Shown piece after piece: positions 1 through 10,997 of a stretch of DNA of 64,000 nucleotides. The DNA is from an uncultured Lachnospiraceae bacterium (GTDB lineage: Bacteria; Bacillota; Clostridia; Lachnospirales; Lachnospiraceae), in NCBI GenBank assembly GCA_910576815.1, contig CAJTKA010000003.1, positions 1 to 64,000 on the forward strand. Reading direction: 5' to 3'. Below the pieces are notes generated by a model. That model did not search any database. It saw only the letters and a program-made list of their open reading frames with translations, and was not told the DNA's origin. A program made the position numbers and the translations under genes. Position 1 is the first letter of the stretch. The number at the start of each line of letters is the position of its first letter.

Positions 1-90
1 CGATCCTCCGACAGACAAAGACGGAAATGATCATTCGGTATTCGGTTTTGAGGGTGCGTTTCCTCAGTAAAGTTTTGCAGAGTCTGAGAC

Positions 91-220
91 GGGGATCGAA
101 GATCCTCAAATGGTCAGGCGGAACCGAAGCAGAGAATCACGGAGTGATTCTCTTGCACAAAACATAGAATTTGTTAGTCTGCGTTTTGTGCAGAGCAAAG
201 CCGAGGATCGCAGATCCTCG
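91..220. repeat. Chain of short hairpins upstream of tRNA-Asn
   Basis: Four inverted repeats follow one another: GGGGATC/GATCCTC at 91-107, GAGAATCAC/GTGATTCTC at 132-152, TGCACAAAAC/GTTTTGTGCA at 154-192 (perfect 10-bp arms) and CGAGGATC/GATCCTCG at 202-220. No gene is visible in 1-250. The last hairpin has the CGAG...CTCG form of hairpins found elsewhere in the window (14.9, 17.0, 21.3 and 57.4 kb). Function unknown; none carries a terminator-like T tract. Confidence 0.6.
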
Positions 221-250
221 AATAGCTAATCCCGAAGGGATTTACAATAG

Positions 251-322
251 TCCTCGATAGCTCAATGGTAGAGCACGCGGCTGTTAACCGCGGGGTTGTA
301 GGTTCGAGCCCTACTCGGGGAG
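251..322 (+). tRNA. tRNA-Asn (GTT)
   Basis: A full cloverleaf can be folded. The acceptor arms are TCCTCGA (251-257) and TCGGGGA (315-321) with discriminator G at 322. The anticodon loop CTGTTAA (281-287) has anticodon GTT at 283-285, and the T-loop GGTTCGAGCCC is present. CCA is not encoded. A terminator follows closely. Confidence 0.95.
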
Positions 323-330
323 TTGATAGG

Positions 331-363
331 AAACCCGTAGACAGGAATGTTTGCGGGTTTTTT
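331..363 (+). terminator. Rho-independent terminator after tRNA-Asn
   Basis: AAACCCG (331-337) pairs with CGGGTTT (354-360), followed by more T residues to 363. It lies 8 bases after the tRNA. Positions 364-705 hold no gene I can support; the open frames there lack ribosome sites and recognisable sequence. Confidence 0.75.
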
Positions 364-705
364 GCGCCCTGGGGAGAAACGGAAACAAGACTATATACGA
401 GCACAATACAGGCAATGAAGTTGCATGGCAGAAATATCGACCGTGCGGCTGGTAACCGAAAACAGATCGGGACTGCGTTGCAAACCTTATCTCACTTTTC
501 TTATTAGCGTAGGAGTCAGAAAAAGAGAGACTATTCCTTTTTCCGCTGGTAATCTTTTGAGCGTAAATGGCTTGAAACACCTTCAGGGAAAAAGGACAAT
601 GAATCTGCTCTATAAACTGACTATCTATGAAATGGATGGGAGAAGAAGGTGGAAGAACGATGATAGATATCACATACAGAGTTGAGGGAGATTACCTGAT
701 ACAAC

Positions 706-1220
706 ATCATCCTCTGCGTGCCAGATAAACTGTCATGCTCCGGTACCCACCGATTCCATTATGGATATGGTAGATATCCCTGATCTGTGCCATAACCTCA
801 GATTTTTGGGTATAATAATCCGCCTTCCGGTGTTTCCGGTAGTTGTAATAGGCATTCGGATATATGTCCAATCGGCGCAGCAGCCAGCGGATTCCGAATT
901 CCTCACGATATTGGTCTATGAATCGATAAGCCTCTAATCGATTTCCTTCGCAAAGAATGCCGCCACTTTTTTAGGAAGGCTATTTCCTTCTTCAATTCAT
1001 CGTTTTCCCTTTTTAAGCGGAGATTCTTTTTCATGGAGTCGTATTCTTCTTTGTCTTCGGGGCTTGTCCGGCATTCTTCACATAATACGCGGCACCATTT
1101 GGAGATGCCGGCTTTGGATACACCATATTCTGCGGTGATGCTTTTGTAGGTACGACCTTCTTCCTCATGAAGACGGACAATCTTCTTTTTAAATTCGGGT
1201 GTGTAATTTTGCGGTATAAT
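706..1220 (-). pseudogene. IS3-family transposase remnant (orfA plus truncated orfB)
   Basis: Read on the minus strand, orfA begins near 1220, probably at an ATT codon after AGAGGT. It gives a helix-turn-helix (PEFKKKIVRLHEEEGRTYKS...) and a leucine-zipper-like tail ending EIAFLKK. An AAAAAAG slippery heptamer follows, the usual IS3 site for -1 frameshifting into orfB. The -1 frame then stops at once (AKEID*), and the orfB start (EAYRFIDQYREEFG...) lies in another frame, so an indel has broken the fusion. OrfB ends after GGYRSMTVYLARRG, before any of the DDE catalytic residues. This is a dead fragment; no terminal inverted repeats were identified. Confidence 0.85.
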
Positions 1221-1453
1221 AAGTACCTCTTTCTTAATTATTTTCAGTATATCTTATTTGCCACTCCCGTTACAACTTTATTATAGCAGGTCAAAGATAG
1301 CTGTAATCTGTATATGTAAACTAGGTGGGATTATGTTACAGTTAACTATAATCTAAAGTAATTTAGGAAAATTATGTGAACCAACACTTTTGGCATTGTG
1401 CACAAAATGTATTTCTGTTGAGACAAATTGCAAGGTTGTTTGGAAAATAGGAA

Positions 1454-1482
1454 TTGACAAAAAGCTCTTGTTACTCTATATT
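1454..1482 (+). promoter_or_regulatory. Candidate promoter of the GH43 gene
   Basis: TTGACA at 1454-1459, a 17-base spacer and TATATT at 1477-1482 resemble a sigma-A promoter. It lies 134 bases before the ATG at 1616. The rest of 1261-1615 is AT-rich and without a gene. Confidence 0.6.
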
Positions 1483-1523
1483 ATGCTGTATAGAGGCGTG
1501 TTTAGAAAAGCAAAAATGTAAAG

Positions 1524-1558
1524 TTTGCACAACGAAAATCAAAATAAAGCTGTGCAAA
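1524..1558 (+). promoter_or_regulatory. Dyad in the GH43 leader, possible operator
   Basis: TTTGCACA (1524-1531) is repeated inverted as TGTGCAAA (1551-1558) just downstream of the promoter. A related palindrome TTGTGCACAA lies upstream at 1396-1405. Together these could be sites for one regulator. No T tract follows, so it is not an ordinary terminator. Confidence 0.35.
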
Positions 1559-1615
1559 AAGGAAATTTGGAAACTCTAAACTATTTTAGAAAATGTAAAG
1601 AAGTGGAGGTAAAAG

Positions 1616-4600
1616 ATGAGGAAGAGATTTGGTAAAAAGGTTCTAAGCGCTGTGCTTGCGGTGAGTATGATCCTGGGTAATGCCGGATTGCCGCAGGGGC
1701 TCAACGAAGTCCATGCGTAAGAGGTCAATATTGACGCTATCATAAGCGGAAAGACGCAGGTCACTGAGGCTGATATTGCGGATATGTATCGCGAAACAAA
1801 GTATACGCCGCAGGCAGTGCATGATCCCTCTGTTATTAAGAACGGTGATGACTGGTATGTGTTTGGCTCGCACAGAGCCGTGGCAAAGACCAGCGATTTG
1901 CAAAATTGGGAGAATGTTAATATTGACAAGCTTTTTGGGGACGGCAGTGGACAAACCCTTGCGCCAGAGCAGGCTTTTAAGAATAATTTATTTACCGGAG
2001 AGATTGCAGTCAATGAAACTGCCAAGACGCAGACGGCCGCTATTCGTGCGCTGATGGTAACGCAAAGCGAAGCAGATGATAAAGATGCGGCTGAAATCGA
2101 AGACGAGCCGGGTGAAGCAGATGATGAGGATGCAGCTGGAAATGAAGGCGAGGCGGACGATGAGGATGCAGCCGAAAACGAAGGCGAGCCGGGCAATACT
2201 GGTGACGAGGATGCGGCCGGTAATGAAGGCGAGCCGGGCAATACTGGTGACGAGGATGCAGCCGGTAATGAAGGTGAGCCGGGCAATGCGAGTGGAGAGG
2301 ATGCAGCCGGAAGTGAAACTGAGCTGGGTGAGACGAATCCGGAAGAAACGACGGGAACTGCGGAGCAGCCAGGCGCGGAAAACGGAGCGGAGTCTGGGAC
2401 CGATCCGGAAGCTGGAGATCAGTCCGAAAGCGGCGTTGCTGTGACTGCTGAAAAAAATGCCAATGCGGAATTTGTGTTCTACGTGAATACGGGTGCGGAG
2501 GCGGTAAAGGATTCCGAGGCCGCTGATGAAGAAAAGCCCAAACAGAATGGGGGGAGGGTAGAATCAGCAGATGCAGCATCTGAGGAAGAAAAGCCTGCGG
2601 ACGATGAATCCGAGGAGGGAAAGCCTGTAGATGAAGCATCTAAGGAAGAAAAGCCTGCGGATGATGAATCCGAGGAGGGAAAGCCCACATATGATGCATC
2701 CAAGGAGGAAAAGCCCGCGGATGATGCGTCCAAGGAAGAGGAATCGACAGATAAGTCGGAAGAGCCTGCCGAGTCTGAGACTCCCGAGGAGGATGTGCTG
2801 GGTGATTCTTCGGTGTCCGAGAATGGACTGGAGGTAACACGAAAGAAAAACACAATGAAGATGTCTGCTCGTCCTATGGTGATAGTGGATGGAAAAGCTG
2901 TCTTTGGAAACTTTGATGCCGATGCGTGGTGTACGGCATCAGCCGGCTGGAAGATCTATGAAGGAAACGGCAGTAATATGTGGGCGCCGGATGTTATTTT
3001 CAATTCGGCAATGAATAAGTATTGTATGTATCTGAGCCTGAACGGAGCGTATCAGAACTCTGTGGTCATTTTGCTGACTGCGGAAGCTATTGAGGGTCCT
3101 TATTCCTATCAGGGTCCGGTGGTGTATTCGGGTTTTGTTGCAGATGAAAATGCGCCGACCAACTATAAAAATACCGATATGAAATTTATCTTTGGGGAGG
3201 GAGCCGAACTCCCGGAGCGGTATCAGAAGATTAGCGGCGTGACTTTGAACGATAGCGGAAAAATTACGGGAGTTTCTACGAATGAATGGGGAGAATACTG
3301 GCCTCATGCCATTGATCCTGCCGTATTTTATGATGATAACGGAAAGCTGTGGATGATTTACGGTTCCTGGTCGGGCGGTATCTATGCACTGGAGCTGGAT
3401 GAGACGACAGGACTTAGGGATTATACGGTAAATTATACCAGTGATTTTGAAGATAAGCAGAAATCTGTGACCAGCGATCCTTATTTTGGAAAGAAGATTG
3501 CGGGTGGTCATTATGTGTCGGGTGAAGGCCCGTATATAGAGAAAATCGGGAATTATTACTATCTGTTTATGTCCTATGGCTTCTATGCGCCGAACGGCGG
3601 TTATAACATGCGTATATTCCGTTCTACAAGTCCGGACGGCCCTTATGTAGATACCACGGGAAAGGATGCGATTTTCACAGAAGGCAAGCCAAACTTTATA
3701 GCGAATTACACGGACGACAAGAGCGCCCTGACGGTTGACCAGATTGATACCAGAGGTATGCGGTTGATGACCTTTTATCAGTGGGATCATATGACGACCG
3801 GTGAAGTGGCGCAGGGGCACAATTCCGCGATCGTGGATGGTGACCGGGCGTATGTGATCTATCATACAAAGTTCAATAACAACACGGCGGAACATCAGCT
3901 CCGCGTGCACGAGTTATTCCAAAATAAGAACGGCTGGATCGTGGCGTCTCCATTTGCTTTTGCGAATGATGAAAAGGTAAATTACGCTGCGGAACCGACT
4001 GATGTGGCCGGGGAATACGAGATTCTGGTGGGCGATTACAGCCTCGGTTATAACAAGGACTGCGGTACGGATTTAAGTAATAATTATAAGGCGGACGCGC
4101 CGCTGGCGGAGATCATCACCTACACGCTGACAAATGATCATAAGATCAAGAAGGGGGATCAGGAGGTCGGCACATGGGCAGTCGAGAGCGGGCAGGCTTA
4201 TGCGACCCTGACCATTGAGGGACATAGTTATTCGGGCGTCTTTGCGAAGGTAACTAAGAATTCTGCAGGGTTTAAGACAATGTCCTTTACGGGTGTGGAC
4301 GAGACGACGGGCATTACCCTTTGGGGCGCGAAAAAATTAGGCGGCAAGGCGATTATTGCCAATCACGTTGCTAATCCTTCCTATACAGTGCCCGGAAAGG
4401 TGTATGGCAGCTTTACGCTTCCCTCCAAGGGTGGCGAAGGGGTAGATCTGTATTGGGAATCTGGCGATGAAAGCCTGGTTAAGAGTGATGGCACGATTGA
4501 CGCGCTGCCGGATGCTGATACAAATGTAATCTTTACCATGACGATGGTATGCGGAGATTACTATTATCAGAAAGAGCATACCATTACGGTAGTTAAGAAG

Positions 4601-7600
4601 GACAGCGCCATGGAGGACGGAAGGTATCTGGTAGGCGAGGCGTATACGAATGCGCCCCTGACGCTTCCGCCTGCGAACAGTACATCCATGACGAATCCGT
4701 ACTACATAACGAATACGGCAGGACTGGATCTTTCAGGCGGCGTCAGTATGGAATTTGATGTAAAGCATAATGGCGCAGTGCAGGCGCTGGGCGCTTTGTT
4801 TGCCTTTAATGACAAGGCTTCCGGGAAGTTGTATTTTACGCAGGGTTCCTATTTGGGCTATAATGCGTCGGGTGGTTTTTATGATGCGAATCTGAATAAT
4901 TATACACTGGTGAAGGATTATATCGGCGAAGCCATTAGCGCGAGCGGCAAGGAAACCGCACATGTTACCATCAACTTAAACGCGGCAGGGTTTGAGGTTC
5001 TGGTGGATGGCGCGAAAGCATATGATCAGACAATTCTGGATACGGAAAACGGTGTGGGAGATCTGACGGATTATACGAAGGTCCTGACCTGGCTGCAGGA
5101 GTCCGCATCGACCCTGCATATGGGAACCGGTTCCTGGTGGAATGACGTGAAGGCGCAAGCCGTCATTTCGAACATGAAGTTTTATATCAATCAGTCAGAC
5201 GAAAATGCGGTTGTGGACGGCGTGATCGCGGCTTTAAGAAAGCAGATTCCAGAATCAACGTCTAAGGACATCGTTCTGCCGGTGACAGGCGAGTTTGGCG
5301 CACAAATTGCATGGGTAAGCTCTGATCCTTCCATTATATCCGCGGACGGTAAGGTTACCGTGCCGGAGCTGGAGACGGAGGTGACCCTGACTGCCACGGT
5401 AACCAAGGGAAACGTAACGAAGACAGCGGAATTTAAGGTAAAGGTTGCGCACCCTGAGACGCCGGGATTGGTGCTGGAGAGAGAACTTCTGGAGTTAAAG
5501 ACCAACGATCAGATTGAGAGGATCAGCAATCCGTTCTATGAAAAGAAATTGAAATCTCTGGTTGTGGACTATGACATTATTTTTTCGGAAGGTGCGCCGA
5601 AGAACGGCTGGGATGGTATTTTTGCCTTTTATAATTCAGCGACGACAGGAAGAGTATCGTTCCAGACGAATCCCTATATTTGCCTGAATGAGTTTTTGCC
5701 GGCGGGACAGGTAAATCTTTATCTTGATATTAACAGCCCGGAAAAGAACAAGATTGCTGAAAATCTGAAGCATGGGCAGGAATATAATTTCAAGATCGTG
5801 ATCAGCGAGACGGAATGCCGGATTTATCAGGACGGGCAACTTGTGGTGAATGCAGACCAAAGTACAATGGGAGGCAATGCAGATTTTGCGGAACTGCTTC
5901 GTTATGTGGCGAAGTGCGATATGTTCTCGTGGGGTGTAGGCCTTAGCGCAAGCGGCGGAGTCACATTCTGGAATACGGAGCTTTGTACACTGAAAAACAT
6001 CCGCATCAGCAGCGGTGAAAGCAGAGATGACGTGCAGGACAAAGTCGATTTGACTGAAGGCGCGATGACGGAGATGGAGAATCCGCTTTTTGGGAAGAAA
6101 CTGGACGAAGTGGTGCTTGACTTCAAGGCAAAGTTTGCGGACGATGCCTATATGGCGGGTTGGGACGGACTGCTTGCCTTTTACCAGCCTTCGGAAGGCG
6201 CACCCGGCGGACGCGTCAGTGTTCAGTCGGCACCGTATATCTGTTATAACGAGACGGAAGCGGAAGCCATCAATAAGTGGATGGACATCAACAATCCAAA
6301 TGATTTGGGGAAAGCAAACATTACAGTACCGGTTACGACACTTGACAGGACGAAAGAACATCACTATTACATCCGTATTTCTGAGAAAGAGATCACGATG
6401 GAAATTGATGGGACGGCTGTGCCGCAGGTTAAGAGCGGTCCGTCCGGAATAACTGTAACCTACCGCAATCTGCTGGATTATATCTCCAAGTGCCAGAAGT
6501 TCTCTTGTGGCGTAACGCCGAATGTGAATTGCTTCTGGGCGGCGGAGAAATGTACTTTGACGGATGCCGTGGTAAGAGGGTACTATTCCAAAGAGTACGG
6601 CGATGTGGAGGAAGATAACCAAAAGGTCACTGTGACGTTGCACTATCCCGACGGAAAAACAGAGTCCCTTTTCCAAAAGAAGAACAGTAAGGTAAAGAAG
6701 CCTGTGTCTGAGGGGACGGACGAGAACGGGGAGTATACAGTCAAGTGGTATACGGATGAAGCGAAGACAACGTTGTATGATTTCAATCAGTATATCAAGG
6801 AGGATTTGACGCTGTACGGTGTGAAAAAATATCAGCAAGGCGAAGCGAAGGATGAGGTCACCGTAACGCTGCACTATCCCGACGAAGTAAAAACCCAGAA
6901 AGTAAAGAAGGGTGAGGCTCTGACAAAACCTGAATTTGCAGATCAGGAGGATGCCAACGGAAAGTACAATATCAGATGGTATGCGGATGAGGAAAAGAAG
7001 GAATTATATGACTTTACGAAAGCAGTGACTGAGGATATAGACCTGTATGGAATGTATTATTATTACTGTGAGGAACCCACACCGGGTGAAGATGGTAATA
7101 AGGTAAAGACAGGAATCTGGGTAGAGAAGATTAAAGATCAGGAATGGACAGGTGCTGCAGTCAAACCTTTGGTTAAGGTTTACGATGGCGAGACACTGCT
7201 TAAGGAGAAGACAGATTACAGGGTCAGCTATTCCAATAACATAAAGGTGAGCACGCAGCTGCTGCCGGCTAAGGTGAATATCATTCCAAACGGCAACTAT
7301 GAGAAGAATAGTAAGTTCTCGGTAGCCTTCAATATTGTAAAGAGAAGTATCAGCAATGATAACGTAACGATCAAATATAAGCCGGAGCTCAATGTAAAGA
7401 AGAATAATAAGAAGCAGCCGGTGAAGCAGATTCCGGCGATCACCCTGAAGTGGGGCAAAAAGACCATTCCGGCGAAGGATTATGTAGTATCCTATCAAAA
7501 AGACGGTCAGGACGTTGCGGAAGTCAAGGATGCGGGCGAGTATAAGATCATCATTCAGATGAAGGATACAAGCAGTTATGTAGGAACATTGGAATATCCT

Positions 7601-8869
7601 CTCGTTGTAACAGAGAAGATTTTGGCGGGTTCCCTGAAGTTCAAGCTTGATAAGAACGCACACGCTTACACCGGGGAAGCGATTCAGCCGACTGTTACCG
7701 TAACCTATAAAAACAAGACGGTTTCTGTTGATGATAACTTTATGGTCACGTACGAAAATAATACGGAAATAGGTACAGCAGCGGTTACCTTAAGCGCAAA
7801 GACGGAGAGCAGCTATTATGGAAGCAAAACTGTAAACTTCAAGATCAACGGAACTGCGATCAATAAGACGGTCATCAAAGGATTTTTTAAGTCGGCGCAG
7901 TATACGGGAGCGCCCGTCACACAAAGTAAAATGACTCTGGAATATAAGGGGACGCAGCTTACTCTCCATGAAGACTATGAAGTTGCTTATACGCCGAACG
8001 TGAATGCGGGTAAGGTGACAATGACGATCACGGGAAAGAAAGGCTACAGCGGAACCGTAAAGAAGGTCTTCACTATAAGCAAAATTGATCTGACGAAAAA
8101 GAATCCTAGCGTTGTGTTCCTGAATGGAGAGAGCACTCCGATCGAGGTGATACAGGATAAGAGCGGCGCAACGCCTGAGATCAAGGTAAGTTTGGATCAG
8201 AAAGAGCTGATACCGGAAGCTGATTACAAGGTATCTTACGGCGAAAATAAGAAGGTGGGGACGGCAAAAGTCACGGTGATAGGAATCGGAAACTATTCCG
8301 GAACACTGAGAAATAAGCTTACCTTTACAATCAAAGCAAAGAATATTGCAGATAAAAGCATCACGATTGTACCTGAGGATTTGCAGTACAAGGCGAATGG
8401 AAGCTATCGGGCAAAGGTTGCGATCTACGACAATGGTGTGAAGTTATCTTCCGGCGAGTTTACGGTAGGTGTAGTCGAAAAAGTGACGTATGATAAAGAT
8501 GCGGCAGGAAATGACACCAAGTGCGGTGAGGCACAGATAGTGCTGACAGGTAAGAAGAATTATGCAGGCACTAAGACGGTAGATATCCGAATTGCGGAGA
8601 AACTGATTTCCGCGGCGAAGGTTACGTTTAAAAAGAAATATTACTACGCAAACGGAAATCCGGTGACGCCGGGCAAAGACGAGATTACGGTTACACTCGG
8701 CAGCGGGAAGAATAAGGTTACATTAAATTCGGATGAGTTTGATATCGAAAGCATCAGCAACAATACCAACAAAGGAAAAGGTACGCTTGTCATCAGAGGT
8801 AAAGGAATATATGGAGGGACGAAGTCCGTGAAATTTACGATCTTACCTAAATGGATGCAGAGAAAGTAA
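1616..8869 (+). CDS. Giant secreted GH43 arabinanase-like multidomain protein, with in-frame stop after the signal peptide
   Basis: From ATG 1616 (ribosome site GTGGAGGT) the frame encodes a signal peptide (MRKRFGKKVLSAVLAV...NEVHA), then TAA at 1718-1720, then stays open to 8869. An internal ATG at 1784 gives 2361 residues. Numbered from 1784, a GH43 five-bladed propeller starts with catalytic Asp14 (HDPSV). It is interrupted by an acidic repeat insert (about 94-345) and resumes at FGNFDADAWC, with the second Asp in HAIDPAVF and the acid Glu in EGPYIEK. A C-terminal sandwich like that of endo-arabinanases follows. Next come atrophied-Ig and lectin-like modules (three similar SNPFYEKKL-type domains), two InlB-like repeats and several lysine-rich Ig-like repeats. 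There is no LPXTG. Arabinan is the likely substrate. The stop would block secretion unless it is an error or is read through. Confidence 0.8.
2065..2820 (+). repeat. Acidic low-complexity repeats inside the GH43 domain
   Basis: Imperfect tandem repeats encode units such as GDEDAAGNEGEPGNT and EEKPADDESEEGKP. They are almost pure Asp, Glu, Ala, Gly, Pro and Ser. Two DNA copies of the unit at about 2190-2290 are nearly identical. The stretch lies between the first propeller strands and the rest of the catalytic domain. Confidence 0.8.
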
Positions 8870-8896
8870 AGAGCGGCGATATTTATAAAAAAGTGT

Positions 8897-8931
8897 AGCG
8901 CCCTGAGAGATCGGGGCGTGGCGCTTTTTTA
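8897..8931. terminator. Terminator between convergent genes
   Basis: AGCGCC (8898-8903) pairs with GGCGCT (8920-8925), with an inner CCC/GGG extension, followed by TTTTTT. It ends the GH43 gene. A-rich sequence on the other side may let it serve the minus-strand regulator as well. Confidence 0.75.
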
Positions 8932-9429
8932 TTTTCGATATTCAATCATTTTGGTCAATGCCTCTATTTGTTCTACGGCGCGTTGCATCTCGCTGTTTGC
9001 TCTGGCTTTTCCGGCATCGTTTAATAAGGGATAGTATGTTTCAAGTGCCTGCACCCAAATACTCATATCGGAATCGGACATGGAATAATATAAAGAACGT
9101 ATCTGACTTTCCATGTCATTTTGAATTTCTCTAAAAGTTTCAAGGGATTCGTTGAAGTCCCGCTTTTTGATTTGTCCATATGTTTGCATATCCCGAGTGT
9201 CCCGGCTTCTTTTTATAGATAGAAGGTTAGGATCGTTATCATCGGCTAACACTAAAAAATCAGTATCTAAAGCAGCGGCAATCTTTAATATCGTTTCAAA
9301 TTTAGCGTGTCTTTTGCCTTTTTCCAAAAGGTAAATAGCAGTTTGAGATAAACCGGTTTTTTTAGCCAGATCCGTTTGCGATAAGTCTTTTTCTTTTCGT
9401 GCTTCAAATAATTTATCCGAAAAAGCCAT
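8929..9429 (-). CDS. XRE-family transcriptional regulator
   Basis: A 166-residue protein. Residues 5-58 form a Cro/CI-type helix-turn-helix (LFEARKEKDLSQTDLAKKTGLSQTAIYLLEKG). The remainder is a helical charged domain with no family I recognise (KKRDFNESLETFREIQNDM..., EQIEALTKMIE). It is convergent with the GH43 gene and divergent from the reductase at 9749. Targets unknown. Confidence 0.85.
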   Translation of the reverse strand: MAFSDKLFEARKEKDLSQTDLAKKTGLSQTAIYLLEKGKRHAKFETILKIAAALDTDFLVLADDNDPNLLSIKRSRDTRDMQTYGQIKKRDFNESLETFREIQNDMESQIRSLYYSMSDSDMSIWVQALETYYPLLNDAGKARANSEMQRAVEQIEALTKMIEYRK

Positions 9430-9498
9430 GTCTTCTTGCCATTCCTTTTTTTATTTATATTATCAATATGGAGAGTTAAAATCAATAGCTTTTGCTTC

Positions 9499-9628
9499 TA
9501 TGAAAGATGGAGCAGCTGTGAAAGGAGCGGCTTCCTCTCTGATTTTGCTGCTGCCGATGATGGGGATGGCGATTATTCTATATGTAAAACTGCAAAAGAA
9601 AAATGAGAGAAAAGAGAAAGTCGACTGA
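9499..9628 (+). other. Short membrane-like open frame, possible gene remnant
   Basis: A 42-codon frame (MKDGAAVKGAASSLIL...KKNERKEKVD) has one hydrophobic segment and a charged tail, like the last membrane span of a permease. No ribosome site precedes the ATG, and the frame continues upstream without another good start. It could be the end of a deleted transporter gene or noncoding. Confidence 0.25.
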
Positions 9629-9748
9629 AAAGAAGGAAGAAAATTTGTCTAAGGCGGATACTGCGGATGTAATGACAAAGACGAATACTCATGTTATACT
9701 GGTTGCAAATGTTTCGGAAACAGAATTGATACGTCAAAGGAGGTTACC

Positions 9749-10915
9749 ATGCAGTATCGCAGACTTGGAAAAACAGATTTAATGGTCAGTGAGGTCGGTT
9801 TTGGGGGCGAGTGGCTGGAACGCCACGATTACGAGGAATGCAAGGCCGTGATCGACCGCGCGGACGAGCTCGGTATCAACATTTTGGACTGTTGGATGTC
9901 CGAGCCGAACGTGCGCACAAAGATAGGAAAGGCGCTGGCGGGCAGGCGGGAACGCTGGTACATTCAGGGGCATATTGGCTCCACTTGGCAAAACGGTCAA
10001 TATGAGAGGACGCGCGATGTGAAAATATGCCGTGAGGCGTTTGAGGATTTGTTAACGCGCTTGCAGACTGATTACGTTGACTTGGGCATGATTCATTTTA
10101 TCGATCAGGAAGCGGATTGGGATCATGCCATGAACGGCCCTTTCCTCGAGTATGTGAAGGAATTGAAGGCAAAAGGAAAGATTCGTCATATTGGCATGAG
10201 CACGCACAATCCGCTGATGGCGAAAAGGGCTGCGCAGAGTGGGTTCATTGAAATGATTTTATTCAGCATCAATCCTGCATTTGACCTTTTGCCGCCTACA
10301 GATAATATTGACGATTATTTTGTGGAAGAATATGCAGACGGCTTCGGCGGTATTGATCCTGCACGTGCGGAAGTTTATAAGCTGTGCGAGCAGAACGACG
10401 TAGGCATCACCGTGATGAAGCCCTATGCGGGCGGTCGTTTGTTTGACGCGGCGCGTTCTCCTTTTGGGGTGGCGCTGACCCCGGTACAGTGCATTCACTA
10501 CTGCCTGACCCGTCCCGCAGTCGCGTCCGTGCTGGCAGGTTATGATACGCCGCAACATGTGGAACGGGCCGTGGCTTATGAGACTGCTGATGAGGCGGAA
10601 AAAAATTACGCGGCGATTCTGGCAAAGGCGCCACGCAATACATTTGGCAAAGGCGAGTGTACATACTGTGGGCACTGCAAACCCTGCCCCAAAGAAATTG
10701 ATATTGCCATGGTAAATAAATATTATGATCTTGCCGTGATGCAGGAGGAGGTTCCTGCGACGGTGAGAGAGCATTATCTGGCACTGGAGCATAAGGCGGA
10801 TGCGTGCATTGGCTGTAAGGCCTGTGAGAGCCGCTGCCCTTTTGGGGTAAAAATTTCGGAACGGATGGAGAAGACGGCCGCGCTGTTTCAGCAGGAAAAT
10901 AAATATAAGGGATGA
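9749..10915 (+). CDS. Aldo/keto reductase with C-terminal two-[4Fe-4S] ferredoxin domain
   Basis: A 388-residue protein starting after AAAGGAGGTTACC. Residues 1-270 form an AKR barrel (MQYRRLGKTDLMVSEVGFG) and the C-terminus carries CTYCGHCKPCPKE and CIGCKACESRCPFG, each CX2CX2CX3CP, for two iron-sulphur clusters. The usual Asp-Tyr-Lys-His tetrad is only partly kept: Asp (ILDCW) and His (MIHFID) are there, but the Tyr position falls in CWMSEPN and the Lys position reads IQGHIG. It may therefore not be a normal NADPH carbonyl reductase. The substrate is unknown. No signal peptide. Confidence 0.85.
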   Translation: MQYRRLGKTDLMVSEVGFGGEWLERHDYEECKAVIDRADELGINILDCWMSEPNVRTKIGKALAGRRERWYIQGHIGSTWQNGQYERTRDVKICREAFEDLLTRLQTDYVDLGMIHFIDQEADWDHAMNGPFLEYVKELKAKGKIRHIGMSTHNPLMAKRAAQSGFIEMILFSINPAFDLLPPTDNIDDYFVEEYADGFGGIDPARAEVYKLCEQNDVGITVMKPYAGGRLFDAARSPFGVALTPVQCIHYCLTRPAVASVLAGYDTPQHVERAVAYETADEAEKNYAAILAKAPRNTFGKGECTYCGHCKPCPKEIDIAMVNKYYDLAVMQEEVPATVREHYLALEHKADACIGCKACESRCPFGVKISERMEKTAALFQQENKYKG

Positions 10916-10997
10916 CTTTATTAAGAAACAGGAATATAATAAATAAGAAAATTTTAATACCAAAGCAGTTTGCTATATAAGTGGAACGGAGACAAAA

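Noticed and set aside
265..507. Small plus-strand frame overlapping tRNA-Asn
   Set aside because: It begins within the tRNA, crosses the terminator and has no ribosome site.
1..1260. Prophage or integrative element integrated at tRNA-Asn
   Set aside because: No integrase, no direct repeat of the tRNA 3' end and no phage genes were seen; only a dead IS3 fragment is present.
2040..2850. Repeats at 2.1-2.8 kb considered as a CRISPR array
   Set aside because: The repeats are in frame, encode acidic peptide units, vary in length and have no constant spacers.
2940..3910. A 323-codon minus-strand frame antisense to the GH43 catalytic domain
   Set aside because: It mirrors codon bias of the real gene on the other strand and resembles no protein family.
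5636..6874. A 412-codon open frame on the minus strand inside the GH43 gene
   Set aside because: It is antisense to clearly conserved coding sequence, has no ribosome site and its translation is basic, Arg/Ile/Leu/His-rich noise.
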